Source: Pseudocolwellia sp. AS88 (lineage in GTDB: Bacteria > Pseudomonadota > Gammaproteobacteria > Enterobacterales > Alteromonadaceae). Taken from it: 64,000 nt of DNA. The stretch is from positions 124,001-188,000 of the forward strand of contig NZ_JAUPEC010000005.1 in the NCBI RefSeq assembly GCF_030551755.1, in the 5' to 3' direction. Under the pieces are notes generated by a model that was given only the letters and a program-made list of their open reading frames with translations, was not told the DNA's origin and did not search any database. This document shows, piece by piece, positions 53,724 through 64,000 of this stretch (positions within the stretch are counted from its first letter, which is position 1; every line of letters begins with the position of its first letter). Made by a program: the position numbers and the translations under genes.

Positions 53724-55514
53724 ATGAAAAATATCCGAAATTTCTCGATAATAGCCCATATCGACCATGGTAAATCTACGCTTTCTGATCGTCTAATCCA
53801 GCACTGTGGTGGATTGCAAGATCGTGAAATGTCTGCACAGGTTCTTGACTCAATGGACATTGAACGTGAACGCGGTATTACTATCAAAGCACAAAGTGTA
53901 ACTTTAGACTATAAAGCTAAAGACGGTGAAACTTACCAACTTAACTTTATCGACACGCCTGGTCATGTTGATTTCTCTTATGAAGTATCTCGCTCTCTAG
54001 CTTCTTGTGAAGGTGCTTTATTGGTTGTAGATGCTGGTCAAGGTGTTGAAGCTCAAACCGTTGCTAACTGTTATACAGCGATAGAAATGGAACTCGAAGT
54101 TATTCCAATTCTAAATAAAATTGATTTACCTCAAGCAGATCCAGACCGTGTTTCTGAAGAAATTGAAGATATTATCGGTATTGATGCAACAGGTGCTGTG
54201 CAATGTTCAGCTAAAACAGGTATTGGTATTGAAGATGTTTTAGAAACCATTGTTGCTAATATTCCACCGCCAGTAGGCGAAAGAGACGCACCATTACAAG
54301 CGCTTATTATCGACTCATGGTTTGATAATTACCAAGGTGTTGTATCTTTAGTTCGTGTGATGAATGGTGAAGTTAAAAAAGGCGATAAAATGGTGGTTAT
54401 GTCTACAGGACAAGTTCACCTTATCGACAAAGTTGGTATATTCACGCCGAAGCAAACAGATACTGGAATTCTTAGAACCGGTGAAGTTGGTTTTATTATT
54501 GCTGGTATTAAAGAAATTCATGGTGCACCAGTAGGTGATACCATCACAATTTCTAAAAAAGAAGCGGCTTCACAACTTCCTGGCTTCAAGAAAGTACAAC
54601 CACAAGTTTATGCAGGTATTTTTCCTGTTAGTTCAGAAGACTATGAGAACTTCCGTGATGCGCTAAATAAATTAAGCTTAAACGATGCCTCGTTACTTTT
54701 TGAACCTGAGAATTCATCCGCATTAGGTTTTGGTTTCCGTATAGGTTTCCTTGGCATGCTCCATATGGAGATTGTTCAAGAGCGTTTAGAGCGTGAATAC
54801 AACCTAGACCTAATAACGACAGCGCCTACCGTAAATTATGAAATTGCGTGTACCAATGGTGATGTATTATCGATTGATAATCCAAGTGATTTACCAGCAA
54901 TCAATAATATTGAAGAAATTCGTGAGCCTATCGTTCAAGCAAATATCTTAGTACCACAAGAGCATTTAGGTAATGTTATTACTTTATGTATTGAAAAGCG
55001 TGGTGTGCAAAAAGACATTATATATCATGGTAATCAAGTAGCCGTAACTTACGAGTTGCCTATGGCTGAAGTGGTAATGGATTTCTTTGATAAACTGAAA
55101 TCTACCAGCCGTGGTTATGCTTCTTTAGATTATAACTTTGTACGTTTTGAGCCTGCAGATATGGTAAGGGTTGATGTAATGATCAACGGTGATCGCGTTG
55201 ATGCGTTAGCTATGATCACTCATAGATCTCATTCAATATCACGTGGTCGTATGTTAGTTGAAAAGCTTAAAGAGCTGATCCACAGACAAATGTTCGACAT
55301 CGCGATTCAAGCTGCTATCGGTAACAACGTTATCGCACGAACAACCGTAAAACAATTACGCAAAAACGTAACAGCAAAATGTTACGGTGGTGATATTTCA
55401 CGTAAGAAGAAATTATTACAGAAACAAAAAGACGGTAAAAAACGTATGAAACAGGTTGGTAATGTTGAAATACCGCAAGAAGCATTTTTATCAGTATTGA
55501 AATTAGAAAATTAG
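53724..55514 (+). CDS. lepA: Elongation factor 4
   Basis: 596 residues. GTPase motifs: G1 AHIDHGKST, the RGITI effector, G3 DTPGHVD and G4 NKIDLP. The LepA-specific C-terminal domain ends with the [20 protein letters not shown] basic run. It is a ribosome-binding GTPase that influences 30S biogenesis and back-translocation. Precedes lepB, as in E. coli. Confidence 0.98.
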   Translation: MKNIRNFSIIAHIDHGKSTLSDRLIQHCGGLQDREMSAQVLDSMDIERERGITIKAQSVTLDYKAKDGETYQLNFIDTPGHVDFSYEVSRSLASCEGALLVVDAGQGVEAQTVANCYTAIEMELEVIPILNKIDLPQADPDRVSEEIEDIIGIDATGAVQCSAKTGIGIEDVLETIVANIPPPVGERDAPLQALIIDSWFDNYQGVVSLVRVMNGEVKKGDKMVVMSTGQVHLIDKVGIFTPKQTDTGILRTGEVGFIIAGIKEIHGAPVGDTITISKKEAASQLPGFKKVQPQVYAGIFPVSSEDYENFRDALNKLSLNDASLLFEPENSSALGFGFRIGFLGMLHMEIVQERLEREYNLDLITTAPTVNYEIACTNGDVLSIDNPSDLPAINNIEEIREPIVQANILVPQEHLGNVITLCIEKRGVQKDIIYHGNQVAVTYELPMAEVVMDFFDKLKSTSRGYASLDYNFVRFEPADMVRVDVMINGDRVDALAMITHRSHSISRGRMLVEKLKELIHRQMFDIAIQAAIGNNVIARTTVKQLRKNVTAKCYGGDISRKKKLLQKQKDGKKRMKQVGNVEIPQEAFLSVLKLEN

Positions 55515-55545
55515 TTTCAGTTAAACAAGACAAAACGGAATCTAT

Positions 55546-56466
55546 ATGGCAGTTTATTTTTCTATATTTTTAGTAGCGATAACGTTACTAACAGGGATTG
55601 TTTGGTTAGCAAATAAATTCTATTTAGCACCAAAACGTGTATTAAAATTAGAGAATGCACAAGCACAATGTGAAGGTGAACTAGATGCAGCGACTAAAGC
55701 TTCATTACTAGAGCCTTCAGCAACAGTTGATACAGCAGTGCAAATTTTCCCTGTTATTGCTTTTGTGTTGATACTACGCTCTTTTTTATACGAACCATTT
55801 CAGATCCCTTCAGGATCTATGATGCCGACATTACTTGATGGCGATTTCATCTTAGTAAATAAATTCAATTATGGTTTACGCGATCCTGTGGTTCGTCATA
55901 AATTTGTTGAAATAAATTTACCTGAGCGTGGCGATGTTGTGGTGTTCAAATACCCAGTAGAGCCAGAGATTGACTACATTAAGCGTGTTATTGGTTTGCC
56001 TGGTGATCGTATTATTTATCGTAATAAATCGCTATACATTAAACCTGTATGTAAGCCAGCAGATAAAGCCTGTTCTGATTTTGAACAAGTGGTACAAACC
56101 TTTAGACCTGAAGATTCTACACCTGACGGCTCATATGGTTTAAGTCGTTACACCTCTGAAATGCCTAATAAGACGCATGATATTTTAATTAATAACAATA
56201 TTATTGCGCGTACGCCTCATTATTATAAACAAGCAAGTACACAGCGTGATGAGTTTGTGGTACCTGAAGGTCAATATTTTGTAATGGGTGACAACCGAGA
56301 TAATAGTTTAGATAGTCGTTTTTGGGGCTTTGTTCCTGAAGAAAACTTGGTTGGTGAAGCTGTTGCTATTTGGATGAGTTTTACCTTTGGTAGAGAGCAA
56401 GACAGTATTTTACCTCATTGGATCCCTACAGGGGTTAGATTTGAACGTTTAGGTGGAATAAATTAA
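55546..56466 (+). CDS. lepB: Signal peptidase I
   Basis: 306 residues. TM1 is at about 3-22, TM2 about 63-80. The catalytic Ser91 lies in PSGSMMPTLLDGDF and Lys146 in YIKRVIGLPGDRI. VMGDNRDNSLDSRFWGFVPE is box E. It cleaves signal peptides on the periplasmic face. Its TAA is immediately followed by the TTG start of rnc. Confidence 0.97.
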   Translation: MAVYFSIFLVAITLLTGIVWLANKFYLAPKRVLKLENAQAQCEGELDAATKASLLEPSATVDTAVQIFPVIAFVLILRSFLYEPFQIPSGSMMPTLLDGDFILVNKFNYGLRDPVVRHKFVEINLPERGDVVVFKYPVEPEIDYIKRVIGLPGDRIIYRNKSLYIKPVCKPADKACSDFEQVVQTFRPEDSTPDGSYGLSRYTSEMPNKTHDILINNNIIARTPHYYKQASTQRDEFVVPEGQYFVMGDNRDNSLDSRFWGFVPEENLVGEAVAIWMSFTFGREQDSILPHWIPTGVRFERLGGIN

Positions 56467-57147
56467 TTGATCAAAAATACACCTATTACACTTGCAGCTT
56501 TATCTAAGCGCATTGGATACAAGTTCAATGATCAAGATATATTATTGCAAGCATTAACCCATAGAAGCGCTAAAGGTTTACACAACGAACGTTTAGAGTT
56601 TTTAGGTGATTCCATTTTAGGTTTTGTTATCGCTGAAGTGTTATTTAATAAATTTCCTAAGCATGACGAAGGTGATTTAACTCGCATGCGATCGAGCTTA
56701 GTTAAAGGCGTTACTCTAGCTAAACTTGGTCGACATTTTAAGTTAGGCGAACACCTAATATTAGGTGCTGGCGAGCTAAAGAGTGGTGGACATAAACGAG
56801 ATTCAATTCTTGAAGACGCTGTTGAAGCTATTATTGGCGCAGTGTATTTAGATTCAGACCAAGAAACTTGTAAAGCTTTAATACTTAGTTGGTTTGATCA
56901 TCACTTAGATATAATAAAACCTGGTAATGAGCAAAAAGATCCCAAAACACGTTTGCAAGAATATCTACAAGGTAAAAAAATACCACTTCCTGAATATGAA
57001 GTGATAGAAGTTACAGGGCAATCACATAACCAACAATTTACAGTGAAGTGTATAACCAGTGTAATAGACACAGAAGTTATCGCTAAAGGCACTAGCCGAC
57101 GCAAGGCTGAACAATCAGCTGCTCAACAAGTATTGGACTTAATTTAA
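56467..57147 (+). CDS. rnc: Ribonuclease III
   Basis: 226 residues from a TTG directly after the lepB stop. The catalytic signature [20 protein letters not shown] and [18 protein letters not shown] hold the metal-binding acidic residues. The dsRNA-binding domain (about 155-226) is [22 protein letters not shown] and ends [15 protein letters not shown]. It processes rRNA precursors. lepB-rnc-era is the conserved order. Confidence 0.97.
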   Translation: MIKNTPITLAALSKRIGYKFNDQDILLQALTHRSAKGLHNERLEFLGDSILGFVIAEVLFNKFPKHDEGDLTRMRSSLVKGVTLAKLGRHFKLGEHLILGAGELKSGGHKRDSILEDAVEAIIGAVYLDSDQETCKALILSWFDHHLDIIKPGNEQKDPKTRLQEYLQGKKIPLPEYEVIEVTGQSHNQQFTVKCITSVIDTEVIAKGTSRRKAEQSAAQQVLDLI

Positions 57148-57149
57148 AA

Positions 57150-58061
57150 ATGACAACAGAAATGAAACATTGTGGACTAATTGCTATTGTCGGTCGTCCA
57201 AACGTTGGTAAATCAACCTTATTAAATAGTTTGTTGGGCCAGAAGATTAGTATTACTTCTAAAAAACCTCAAACAACACGTCATCGTATTTTAGGTATTC
57301 TTACTGAAGAGACTAAACAAGCGGTATTGGTAGATACTCCTGGTTTACATACTGACGAAAAACGTGCCATTAACCGTTTGATGAACCGAGCTGCAAGTAG
57401 TTCAATAGCTGAAGTTGAGCTTATTGTATTCTTAGTAGAAGGTACACATTGGACAACTGATGACGAGCTTGTATTAAGTAAAATTAAGAAAAGTGGCGCA
57501 CCTTGCGTATTAGTTGTTAACAAAATTGATAACGTTCAAAACAAAGAAGAATTACTTCCACATTTGCAAAAGTTAGGCGCTAAGCATGACTTTCAAAATA
57601 TTATCCCTATTTCAGCAAGTAAAGGCGATAACGTAGATAAAATCCATGACTTATGTATGAGTTCATTACCTGAAGGTGACTTTTGGTTTCCTGAAGATTA
57701 CATAACAGATCGCTCAAGTCGTTTTATGGCGTCTGAAATTATCAGAGAGAAGTTAATTCGTTTTACTGGTGATGAACTGCCTTATTCTACGACTGTTGAA
57801 ATAGAGCAGTTTAAGATGGATGAGAAAGGCGTATATCACATTAATGCTCTGATTCTAGTTGAGCGCGAAACGCAAAAAAGAATGGTTATTGGTAATAAAG
57901 GCGCAAGACTTAAAACCATAGGGCAAGAAGCTCGTCGTGATATGGAAGCTTTATTTGGCCAACAAGTATTTTTAGAAACTTGGGTAAAAGTTAAATCTGG
58001 CTGGGCTGATGATGAAAGAGCCTTACGTAGTTTAGGTTACGGCGATGATTACTCGGGCTAG
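57150..58061 (+). CDS. era: GTPase Era
   Basis: 303 residues. G1 [10 protein letters not shown]3 DTPGLH, G4 NKID, G5 SASKG; the KH domain follows, with [39 protein letters not shown]. It binds the 16S 3' end next to the anti-Shine-Dalgarno and helps mature the 30S. Two bases after rnc. Confidence 0.98.
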   Translation: MTTEMKHCGLIAIVGRPNVGKSTLLNSLLGQKISITSKKPQTTRHRILGILTEETKQAVLVDTPGLHTDEKRAINRLMNRAASSSIAEVELIVFLVEGTHWTTDDELVLSKIKKSGAPCVLVVNKIDNVQNKEELLPHLQKLGAKHDFQNIIPISASKGDNVDKIHDLCMSSLPEGDFWFPEDYITDRSSRFMASEIIREKLIRFTGDELPYSTTVEIEQFKMDEKGVYHINALILVERETQKRMVIGNKGARLKTIGQEARRDMEALFGQQVFLETWVKVKSGWADDERALRSLGYGDDYSG

Positions 58062-58104
58062 AAACCTAAAGTAAAATCAAAGCTAAACAATTATAAGTGT
58101 ATCG

Positions 58105-58785
58105 ATGGAAGCAACTGAACAAGAAGCCTTTATTCTTCATAGCAAGCCTTTTAAAGATAACCAATTAATTGTCGACCTACTCACTGAGCAAAGTGGTAAA
58201 GTTTCAGCTGTTGTTTACACAGGTAAAACACAAAAATCTAATAAAAAAGGGCTGCTACAGCCTTTTTTGCCCTTACAAGTTGTACTAAAGGGTAAAGGGC
58301 AGCTTAAGAATTTAAGTCGAATAGAAACCAGCCAACGCTCCTATCCTTTATCGGGTAATTATGTATTTTGTGGTTTTTACCTTAATGAGTTGTTAATTAA
58401 ATTACTGGGCGAGCATATAGAATGTCCTGAGCTTTTTTATCAATATAAAATGAGTTTACAAAGCTTAGCGGAACAACAACCTGTTGAACAAAACTTACGT
58501 TCGTTTGAAATGACTTTGTTAGATGAATTAGGACAAAGTTTTGACTTTAGTGACGTATTCGAATCGCAAGAAAACTATTTTTACTACATACTAGAAGAAG
58601 GTTTTGTTCCTGTTCTTAGTAAATTAAATATACCAAAATACAGCCGTGAACATTTGCTCGCTATTGCTGAAGAACGTCTTGAAGATGAAAGGGTATTAAG
58701 AACATTTAAATTACTTATGCGGCAAGTTATTAATAATTTACTGGGCGGTAAGCCCCTTAATAGCAGGAAGCTTTTTACGCGATAA
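58105..58785 (+). CDS. recO: DNA repair protein RecO
   Basis: 226 residues. The OB-fold N-domain has EAFILHSKPFKDNQLIVDLLTEQSGKVSAVVYTG, followed by helical NYVFCGFYLNELLIKLL. The usual zinc cysteines of some RecO proteins are absent, as in many gammaproteobacteria. It loads RecA with RecR. Conserved between era and pdxJ. Confidence 0.94.
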   Translation: MEATEQEAFILHSKPFKDNQLIVDLLTEQSGKVSAVVYTGKTQKSNKKGLLQPFLPLQVVLKGKGQLKNLSRIETSQRSYPLSGNYVFCGFYLNELLIKLLGEHIECPELFYQYKMSLQSLAEQQPVEQNLRSFEMTLLDELGQSFDFSDVFESQENYFYYILEEGFVPVLSKLNIPKYSREHLLAIAEERLEDERVLRTFKLLMRQVINNLLGGKPLNSRKLFTR

Positions 58786-58855
58786 GTTGTTAGCTGTTAT
58801 AAAAGAATTTAAAAAGAATTTTCAAATATAAGAAAGTATAAAAGAAGAGCCAATT

Positions 58856-59593
58856 ATGAATGATATTTTACTAGGCGTTAACGTTGACCATATTGCCACT
58901 TTAAGACAAGCCCGAGGCACAAACTTTCCAGATCCTGTATACGCAGCAACTGTTGCTGAACATGCCGGTGCTGATGGTATTACAGTACATTTGCGTGAAG
59001 ATAGACGTCATATTCAAGACCGAGACATTCATGTACTTAAGCAAACCTTAAATACACGTATGAATTTAGAAATGGCTGTTACTGATGAAATGTTAGATAT
59101 TGCTTGTGATGTAAAACCTGTTTTTTGTTGTTTAGTACCAGAGAAACGTGAAGAATTAACAACAGAAGGTGGCTTAGATGTTGTGGGCCAGCTTGATAAA
59201 ATTACAAAGGCTGTTAGCCGCTTATCAGCTGTTGGTACTCAAACGAGTTTATTTATTGATGCTGACATAAAACAAATTGATGCAGCTATTGCAACTAAAG
59301 CTCCTTATATTGAAATTCATACCGGGCATTACGCTGATGCAACTAATGAAGAAGAACAATTAGCTGAGCTAGCAAGGCTGACTAAAGGTATTCAATATGC
59401 TCATAGTAAAGGCTTAAAAGTAAATGCGGGCCATGGTTTAAACTATTTTAATGTTAAACCTATCGCAGCTATTCCTGAAATAATAGAACTTAATATTGGT
59501 CATAGTATTATTGCTCGTGCAGTTATAGACGGCTTAGATAAAGCGATCAGAGATATGAAACGCCTTATGTTAGAAGCTCGTGGGCTTAAGTAA
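58856..59593 (+). CDS. pdxJ: Pyridoxine 5'-phosphate synthase
   Basis: 245 residues. [49 protein letters not shown] and [15 protein letters not shown] are PdxJ blocks. It condenses 1-deoxyxylulose-5-phosphate and the PdxA product into PNP. The recO-pdxJ-acpS order is the standard one. Confidence 0.98.
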   Translation: MNDILLGVNVDHIATLRQARGTNFPDPVYAATVAEHAGADGITVHLREDRRHIQDRDIHVLKQTLNTRMNLEMAVTDEMLDIACDVKPVFCCLVPEKREELTTEGGLDVVGQLDKITKAVSRLSAVGTQTSLFIDADIKQIDAAIATKAPYIEIHTGHYADATNEEEQLAELARLTKGIQYAHSKGLKVNAGHGLNYFNVKPIAAIPEIIELNIGHSIIARAVIDGLDKAIRDMKRLMLEARGLK

Positions 59594-59637
59594 AATATAA
59601 CTACCGTAAAACGTAGAACCGCTGTTGAAGGTAGAAG

Positions 59638-60018
59638 ATGTCAGTTATTGGTATTGGAACAGATATTGTAGAAATTAATAGAATTACTAGCATGTCAGAG
59701 CAAGTGCTTAATCGCCTTGCTTTACGTGTTTTAACTGACACTGAATACAAACATTATAAAACAATAAAACAACCAGAACGTTATCTAGCAAAAAGGTGGG
59801 CTGGTAAAGAAGCTTTATCTAAAGCTTTAGGAACAGGTATCGCGCAAGGTGTGTCTTTTAAACATATCGAAATTCAAACTTTAGCATCAGGTCAACCGAC
59901 TTTAAGTTTAACCAACAAAGCATTAGAAGTAGCCCAGTCATTAGGCGCAACTAAGTGGCACATTACTTTATCTGATGAAGTAAATTACGCGACAGCTTTC
60001 GTTGTATTGTCAATTTAA
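59638..60018 (+). CDS. acpS: Holo-acyl-carrier-protein synthase
   Basis: 126 residues. MSVIGIGTDIVEINRI holds the metal-binding Asp, and RYLAKRWAGKEALSKALGTGI the catalytic W/F-x-x-K-E-A motif. It transfers phosphopantetheine to ACP for fatty-acid synthesis. It is 44 bases after pdxJ. No terminator was seen after it. Confidence 0.97.
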   Translation: MSVIGIGTDIVEINRITSMSEQVLNRLALRVLTDTEYKHYKTIKQPERYLAKRWAGKEALSKALGTGIAQGVSFKHIEIQTLASGQPTLSLTNKALEVAQSLGATKWHITLSDEVNYATAFVVLSI

Positions 60019-60182
60019 CCGCTTCTTATTTCTTTTCAAATCCTACTCTATCTATAAGTTCCACTGCAAATTCCATTGTTGTTACCTAATTTTACATATA
60101 AAGTACTATTTTCTTAACTGTTCTTATTTTTTGGGTCTATACTTTATGTACTGTATTTTTTTATGGATAGTGGAGTGTACTT

Positions 60183-60434
60183 ATGGAACTCCTAAAACCA
60201 CCTATGGTTGATAGACGTGGGGATAACCCAGAAACATCTGTTTGGTGGGATAAGTTAACATTAGCTCAAAAGTTTTCGGCGAGTAGCCTAGGTAAATTTG
60301 GCTATGAGTTAGTATGCATTCGAAATATCGAAGGCGAAGGTGTTGCTATTCTTGAATGTAATGGTGGCGTTGCCACTATATCTGCAGAAGGTGAAATAAA
60401 TGCAGGTGCTCAAATAAAGTTGAGAGAGGATTAG
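60183..60434 (+). CDS. Small hypothetical protein between acpS and barA
   Basis: 83 residues, not recognised. It reads as a Trp-rich helical start (SVWWDKLTLAQKFSASSLGKFGYEL) then a beta-rich half (VCIRNIEGEGVAILECNGGVATISAEGEI). No signal peptide or TM. The GGAG seven bases ahead of the ATG supports translation. It follows acpS on the same strand and is convergent with barA; whether it shares the acpS transcript is unknown. Confidence 0.7.
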   Translation: MELLKPPMVDRRGDNPETSVWWDKLTLAQKFSASSLGKFGYELVCIRNIEGEGVAILECNGGVATISAEGEINAGAQIKLRED

Positions 60435-60461
60435 ACAAACTTACTCATAAATTTTCATAAA

Positions 60462-63272
60462 TTATTCATGAGTATTAAGTTTAACTGCAGAAGCAGTAAA
60501 TGAATTTAGTACTTGTGGCGCTACCTTGATTACATTATCTAAATGCTCAAATAATTCAAAAAACTCCGGTTCTAACTCTTCTATACTTACTTCTTGTTTT
60601 AATGATGTTTCTATTTGTTGCGTTATTTTATTTAAATTAGGCACCCCAGAATAACAACAAGCACCGTTTAATTTATGTATATGAGTTTTTAGTTGCTCTG
60701 TATCTAATGCGGTAATAGCATCAGATATTTGCAGCTTAGCCTCAGGTAAACTTTTTGCTAATCCCTCTAACATTTCAATGGCTAAGCCTTCTTTATTGGC
60801 GGCTCTTTTTAAAGCTAAAGGCCAATCAATAATTGTTGTGGAATATGCATCTATTACAGGCTCTGGAGTGGTGTTTTTTACTTGCGTATGGATACTTTCT
60901 AATGAATGGTCATTAAACTTAGTTATATCACTGTATTCATATATTGTGTGACCTAACATAGCTTCATCAATTGGTTTCGACATATAGAAATCAAAACCTT
61001 TATCAATCAATTTATCTTTCTCACCATGTAAAGCATGTGCGGTTACAGCAATAATAGGGGTTGATTCATTAAAGGTTTTTGTTTTTATTTCAGCTAAAGC
61101 CGTTATTCCATCCATAACAGGCATTTGTACATCCATAAAAATTAGAGCATATTTCTCTGTTTTACAAAGCTCAACAGCTTCCAACCCATTGCTAGCAGTT
61201 ACTACTTCAGCTACTTGTTCTAATAATAATGTTTTGATTAGCTTCAAGTTGGCTTCGTTGTCATCTACAGCTAATACTTTAATAGGGATAATGTTTTTAA
61301 TTTGATTATCCACTATTGAAGTATTTGAGGTTTTGTCTTGATGCGTTAGTGCCTTATTTAATTTACTCGGCGTAATTGGCTTACTTATGCAATTTGAGGC
61401 TCCACTAGCAAAAAGTGTTTCGTATATGTTTGGCGAATTACTATTAACAGCAATGTGAATGGATACATGACTTTGATTGAACTCCTTGATTGACGTTTTA
61501 AGCTCATCCAATGCTGTGGTGCTAATGTCGTGGCCTATTAATACATGTTCGTAGTCATGATCTTGCGATAAAGCATCTTTAATTTGTTCGATACTCGTTA
61601 CATGAGAAACATCCATCATCCAATCTGTCATGATTTGTGTTGTTGCCATTCTGCTGTGCATATGTGGCTCAAGGTAGAGTATTTTTTTGTTAACTAATGA
61701 TGAGGTGTGTAGCTGAGATATCAATGGTATAGGTGTTAGCTCTGATTCAAAAGTAAACCAAAATGTAGAGCCTTTAGCTTCTTCACTTGAAAATCCAATA
61801 TCTCCGTTCATTTCAGTAACTAAACGTTTAGAGATAACTAAACCTAAACCTGTTCCACCATACAAACGCGTAATACTTGTATCGGCTTGGCTAAAGGCTT
61901 CAAACAAAGCTTCTTGTTGTTTACTATTTATACCGACGCCCGTATCAACGACATCAACCTTTAACATCGCTTTTTCTTGATCATTTTGCTGACATTTAAT
62001 ATCTATATTTACAGAGCCTTTATCAGTAAATTTAATCGCATTACTGGCTAGATTTATGATGATTTGCTTAACTCGCATAGCATCACCAATAAGTGAATCG
62101 GGTACTGAAGAGGTAATATTAAAAGACAGTTCAATGTTTTTCTGATGTGCGCTAGGTGCCAATAACGTGATGGCTTCTTCGGTTGCTTCTCTTAATGAAT
62201 AAGGGATTTTTTCTAATACCATTTTACCCGCATCTAACTTAGAGAAATCAAGAATATCGTTAATGATAGACAGCAAATTAGCTGCAGATCGCTCTATAGT
62301 ATATAGATAATCACGTTGCGTATCGGTAAGCGGGGTTTTTAGTACTTGTCGAGTAAACCCAATAACGCCATTAAGAGGAGTTCTTAGCTCATGACTCATA
62401 TTAGCTAAGAATTCAGACTTCACCTGGTTTGCGTCTTGTGCTTTTCGTTTGGAAATATTGAGTTCAACGTTCTGTATTTCGAATTGCTCTAAACTTTCGC
62501 GTAGATCAATAGTAGCTTGGTCAACATGACGTTGCATTTCGTCATTAAAGTCTCCCAAAGACTGTGCCATAGAATTTACACCTTTCTTTAGAAAATTGAG
62601 TTCACCAATGAGCTGACCACTAATACGACTTTCTAGCTTGCCTTCTCTAATTCTATCAACCACTTGTACCATAGATGATATAGGGCTAGTGACATTTTTA
62701 ATGAGTTGAGATGCAAAAATGAAATTAATCAAAATACCAAATAAAACAATAGTAAAAGCGATAAGTACTTCGCTTTGTTGAATAAATTGTATTTTGCTTT
62801 TATCTATTTGAATCGAGATATATCCCAAAGGTGTAAGCTTGTTATTTATCGAGTTATATTCATCAATAATGGGAGCTCTAAACACAATGTAATCGTCATA
62901 CTCTATTTTAGAGGTTTTATTTGGGATTGCTTCACCAGGCGGGAGACGCATTATGTCGATATCACCATGGTAAGAGCTAGTTACATATATTTGATTATCT
63001 CTTGTAAAAAGGGCTATGTTTTTGACAATTGAGGACTGGCTACGGTGTGCAAAACTAATAAGATGTCGTAGTTTTTGTTGTTCTTGGTTAATTAAGTTAT
63101 CAGTGCTTGCAATGGCTAAAGGCTCAATAATACTTTGAGCTTGAGCATCTAAAAATTTATCCAATTCAACATATCGACTATACGAAAAATAAGTGGCGAT
63201 ACTTAAACCAATTAGAATTGTTGGAATAATAGTAAGGAGAATGACCCAATCTTTAAGGCTAATTTTATGCAT
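60462..63272 (-). CDS. barA: Hybrid sensor histidine kinase of the BarA type
   Basis: 936 residues. TM1 about 9-30, a periplasmic domain about 31-165, TM2 about 168-190, HAMP about 190-245, coiled coil, HisKA with His294 in ANMSHELRTPLNGVIGF, and HATPase with IINLASNAIKFTDKG, DTGVGI and GGTGLGLVISKRLV. A degenerate receiver-like segment (about 530-640) precedes a true receiver (KVLAVDDNEANLK, LIFMDVQMPVMDG), and an Hpt domain has HIHKLNGACCYSGVPNL. It phosphorylates UvrY/GacA to control Csr RNAs. Divergent from rlmD, as in E. coli. Confidence 0.93.
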   Translation of the reverse strand: MHKISLKDWVILLTIIPTILIGLSIATYFSYSRYVELDKFLDAQAQSIIEPLAIASTDNLINQEQQKLRHLISFAHRSQSSIVKNIALFTRDNQIYVTSSYHGDIDIMRLPPGEAIPNKTSKIEYDDYIVFRAPIIDEYNSINNKLTPLGYISIQIDKSKIQFIQQSEVLIAFTIVLFGILINFIFASQLIKNVTSPISSMVQVVDRIREGKLESRISGQLIGELNFLKKGVNSMAQSLGDFNDEMQRHVDQATIDLRESLEQFEIQNVELNISKRKAQDANQVKSEFLANMSHELRTPLNGVIGFTRQVLKTPLTDTQRDYLYTIERSAANLLSIINDILDFSKLDAGKMVLEKIPYSLREATEEAITLLAPSAHQKNIELSFNITSSVPDSLIGDAMRVKQIIINLASNAIKFTDKGSVNIDIKCQQNDQEKAMLKVDVVDTGVGINSKQQEALFEAFSQADTSITRLYGGTGLGLVISKRLVTEMNGDIGFSSEEAKGSTFWFTFESELTPIPLISQLHTSSLVNKKILYLEPHMHSRMATTQIMTDWMMDVSHVTSIEQIKDALSQDHDYEHVLIGHDISTTALDELKTSIKEFNQSHVSIHIAVNSNSPNIYETLFASGASNCISKPITPSKLNKALTHQDKTSNTSIVDNQIKNIIPIKVLAVDDNEANLKLIKTLLLEQVAEVVTASNGLEAVELCKTEKYALIFMDVQMPVMDGITALAEIKTKTFNESTPIIAVTAHALHGEKDKLIDKGFDFYMSKPIDEAMLGHTIYEYSDITKFNDHSLESIHTQVKNTTPEPVIDAYSTTIIDWPLALKRAANKEGLAIEMLEGLAKSLPEAKLQISDAITALDTEQLKTHIHKLNGACCYSGVPNLNKITQQIETSLKQEVSIEELEPEFFELFEHLDNVIKVAPQVLNSFTASAVKLNTHE

Positions 63273-63425
63273 GTATCGGTTAACTTAGTGTAGAATTATA
63301 TGTGTGTAATTAGTTCGTATTTTTGGGTGTTAATTCAAACAATACAAAGATTATTTTCTTATCATGTCATATACACGTTTGAATTTGTAGCGTTGGATCG
63401 ACGGTAACTCAATTAAGATAAAAAC

Positions 63426-64000
63426 ATGGCCAATTTTTTCAAACCTAGTAATAAAAAACAACCTACAGGACAAGTGATATCAGTTTCAATTGATCGACTT
63501 GATCACAATGGAACAGGTGTAGGTAAATATCAAAAAAAACCTGTTTTTATTGAGAATACTTTACCTCAAGAAAAAGTAACCGCTAAGATAACAGATGCTA
63601 AAGGTAAATTTTTTAAAGCAAGTTTAGTTGATATTCAACAACCAAGTGAACAACGTATTAAACCTCTGTGTAAACACTTTAAAACTTGTGGTGGGTGTGA
63701 CTTACAACACTTATCGTTTGAGCAGCACTTAAGCTTTAAACAGCAAAAAGTGATTGATTTATTCTCTCGTAATAAAATAACGGCACAACTTCCTTGGCAA
63801 GATAGCATTAGTAGTGAACCTTATCATTATAGAAGAAAAGCCCGTATTGGCGTTCAGTATAATAAAAATGGCGAACCTATTGTTGGCTTTAGACAAAAAG
63901 GTAGTAATAACTTAGCACAATTAAAAGAATGTCCGGTGCTAGCTGAACCCATTAAACAAATCTTTACAACTCTCAAAAATTTTATACAAACGTTAAGCTT
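63426..64000 (+). CDS. rlmD: 23S rRNA (uracil-1939-C5)-methyltransferase, 3'-truncated by window edge
   Basis: The first 191 residues are present; the frame runs off the window. The TRAM domain (about 10-72) is followed by the Fe-S cysteines Cys82, Cys88 and Cys91 in LCKHFKTCGGC and Cys169 in LKECPVL, the spacing of RlmD. HYRRKARIGVQY is the conserved next block. The barA-rlmD pair matches E. coli, where relA follows. The catalytic C-terminal half lies outside. Confidence 0.95.
   Translation, partial: MANFFKPSNKKQPTGQVISVSIDRLDHNGTGVGKYQKKPVFIENTLPQEKVTAKITDAKGKFFKASLVDIQQPSEQRIKPLCKHFKTCGGCDLQHLSFEQHLSFKQQKVIDLFSRNKITAQLPWQDSISSEPYHYRRKARIGVQYNKNGEPIVGFRQKGSNNLAQLKECPVLAEPIKQIFTTLKNFIQTLS

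Overview
The window is a 64-kb stretch of an AT-rich gammaproteobacterial chromosome. Protein content and gene order resemble the Alteromonadales, most likely Colwelliaceae (Colwellia or Thalassotalea type). This placement rests on recognising families and synteny, not on a database search. No rRNA, tRNA, CRISPR array, transposase, integrase or phage gene was seen. Most of the window is conserved core genome, and accessory material is confined to a few places.

Layout. 1-7.9 kb: a cut-off Na+-dependent transporter, an rRNA-type methyltransferase, a secreted ATP-dependent DNA ligase paired with a LysE exporter, and several small or poorly characterised genes (PGPGW protein, DUF3581, GIY-YIG, DUF2797, HDOD). 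8-11.2 kb: a glnK-amtB ammonium operon behind a predicted sigma-54 promoter with NtrC-like half-sites, then a DyP peroxidase. 11.7-17.2 kb: argR/mdh divergent pair, ispB, rplU-rpmA-obgE, folA. 17.2-34 kb: a chemoreceptor, then the classic lptD-surA-pdxA-rsmA-apaG-apaH operon. Opposite it run amgK-murU (cell-wall sugar recycling) and djlA. DUF3530 and rapA-rluA follow. 34-47 kb is the most variable part: a PIN-PhoH protein, a membrane GGDEF protein, a TetR-controlled pair (AhpD-like protein and glutathione transferase), an ovothiol-biosynthesis locus (ovoA plus an unrecognised gene that looks like a divergent glutamine-synthetase-fold ligase), a second GST-like gene and a RecQ-like helicase. 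46.8-63.3 kb: slyD, ygfZ, sdhE-ygfX, nadB, then the long rpoE-rseABC-lepA-lepB-rnc-era-recO-pdxJ-acpS run, a small unknown gene, barA, and the start of rlmD at the right edge.

How the genes work together. Envelope biogenesis is strongly represented: LptD and SurA build the outer membrane, RpoE/RseABC senses its damage, AmgK/MurU recycle muramic acid, and LepB processes exported proteins. Ribosome and RNA functions cluster too (rplU, rpmA, obgE, rsmA, rluA, rapA, lepA, rnc, era, rlmD). A redox and electrophile theme runs through 37.5-44.7 kb: a TetR regulator with three matching operators, an AhpD-like thiol protein, two GST-fold proteins and ovothiol synthesis.

The points most worth following up are: (1) the gene immediately upstream of ovoA, whose motifs fit a glutamine-synthetase/glutamate-cysteine-ligase fold and which may be an undescribed ovothiol-linked ligase; (2) the TetR regulon, where the same 16-bp operator overlaps two promoters at the same position; (3) a dispersed palindromic repeat with two clear copies (11.2 kb and 40.0 kb) and two possible fragments; (4) a RecQ-like helicase with its zinc-binding cysteines displaced to the C-terminal side.
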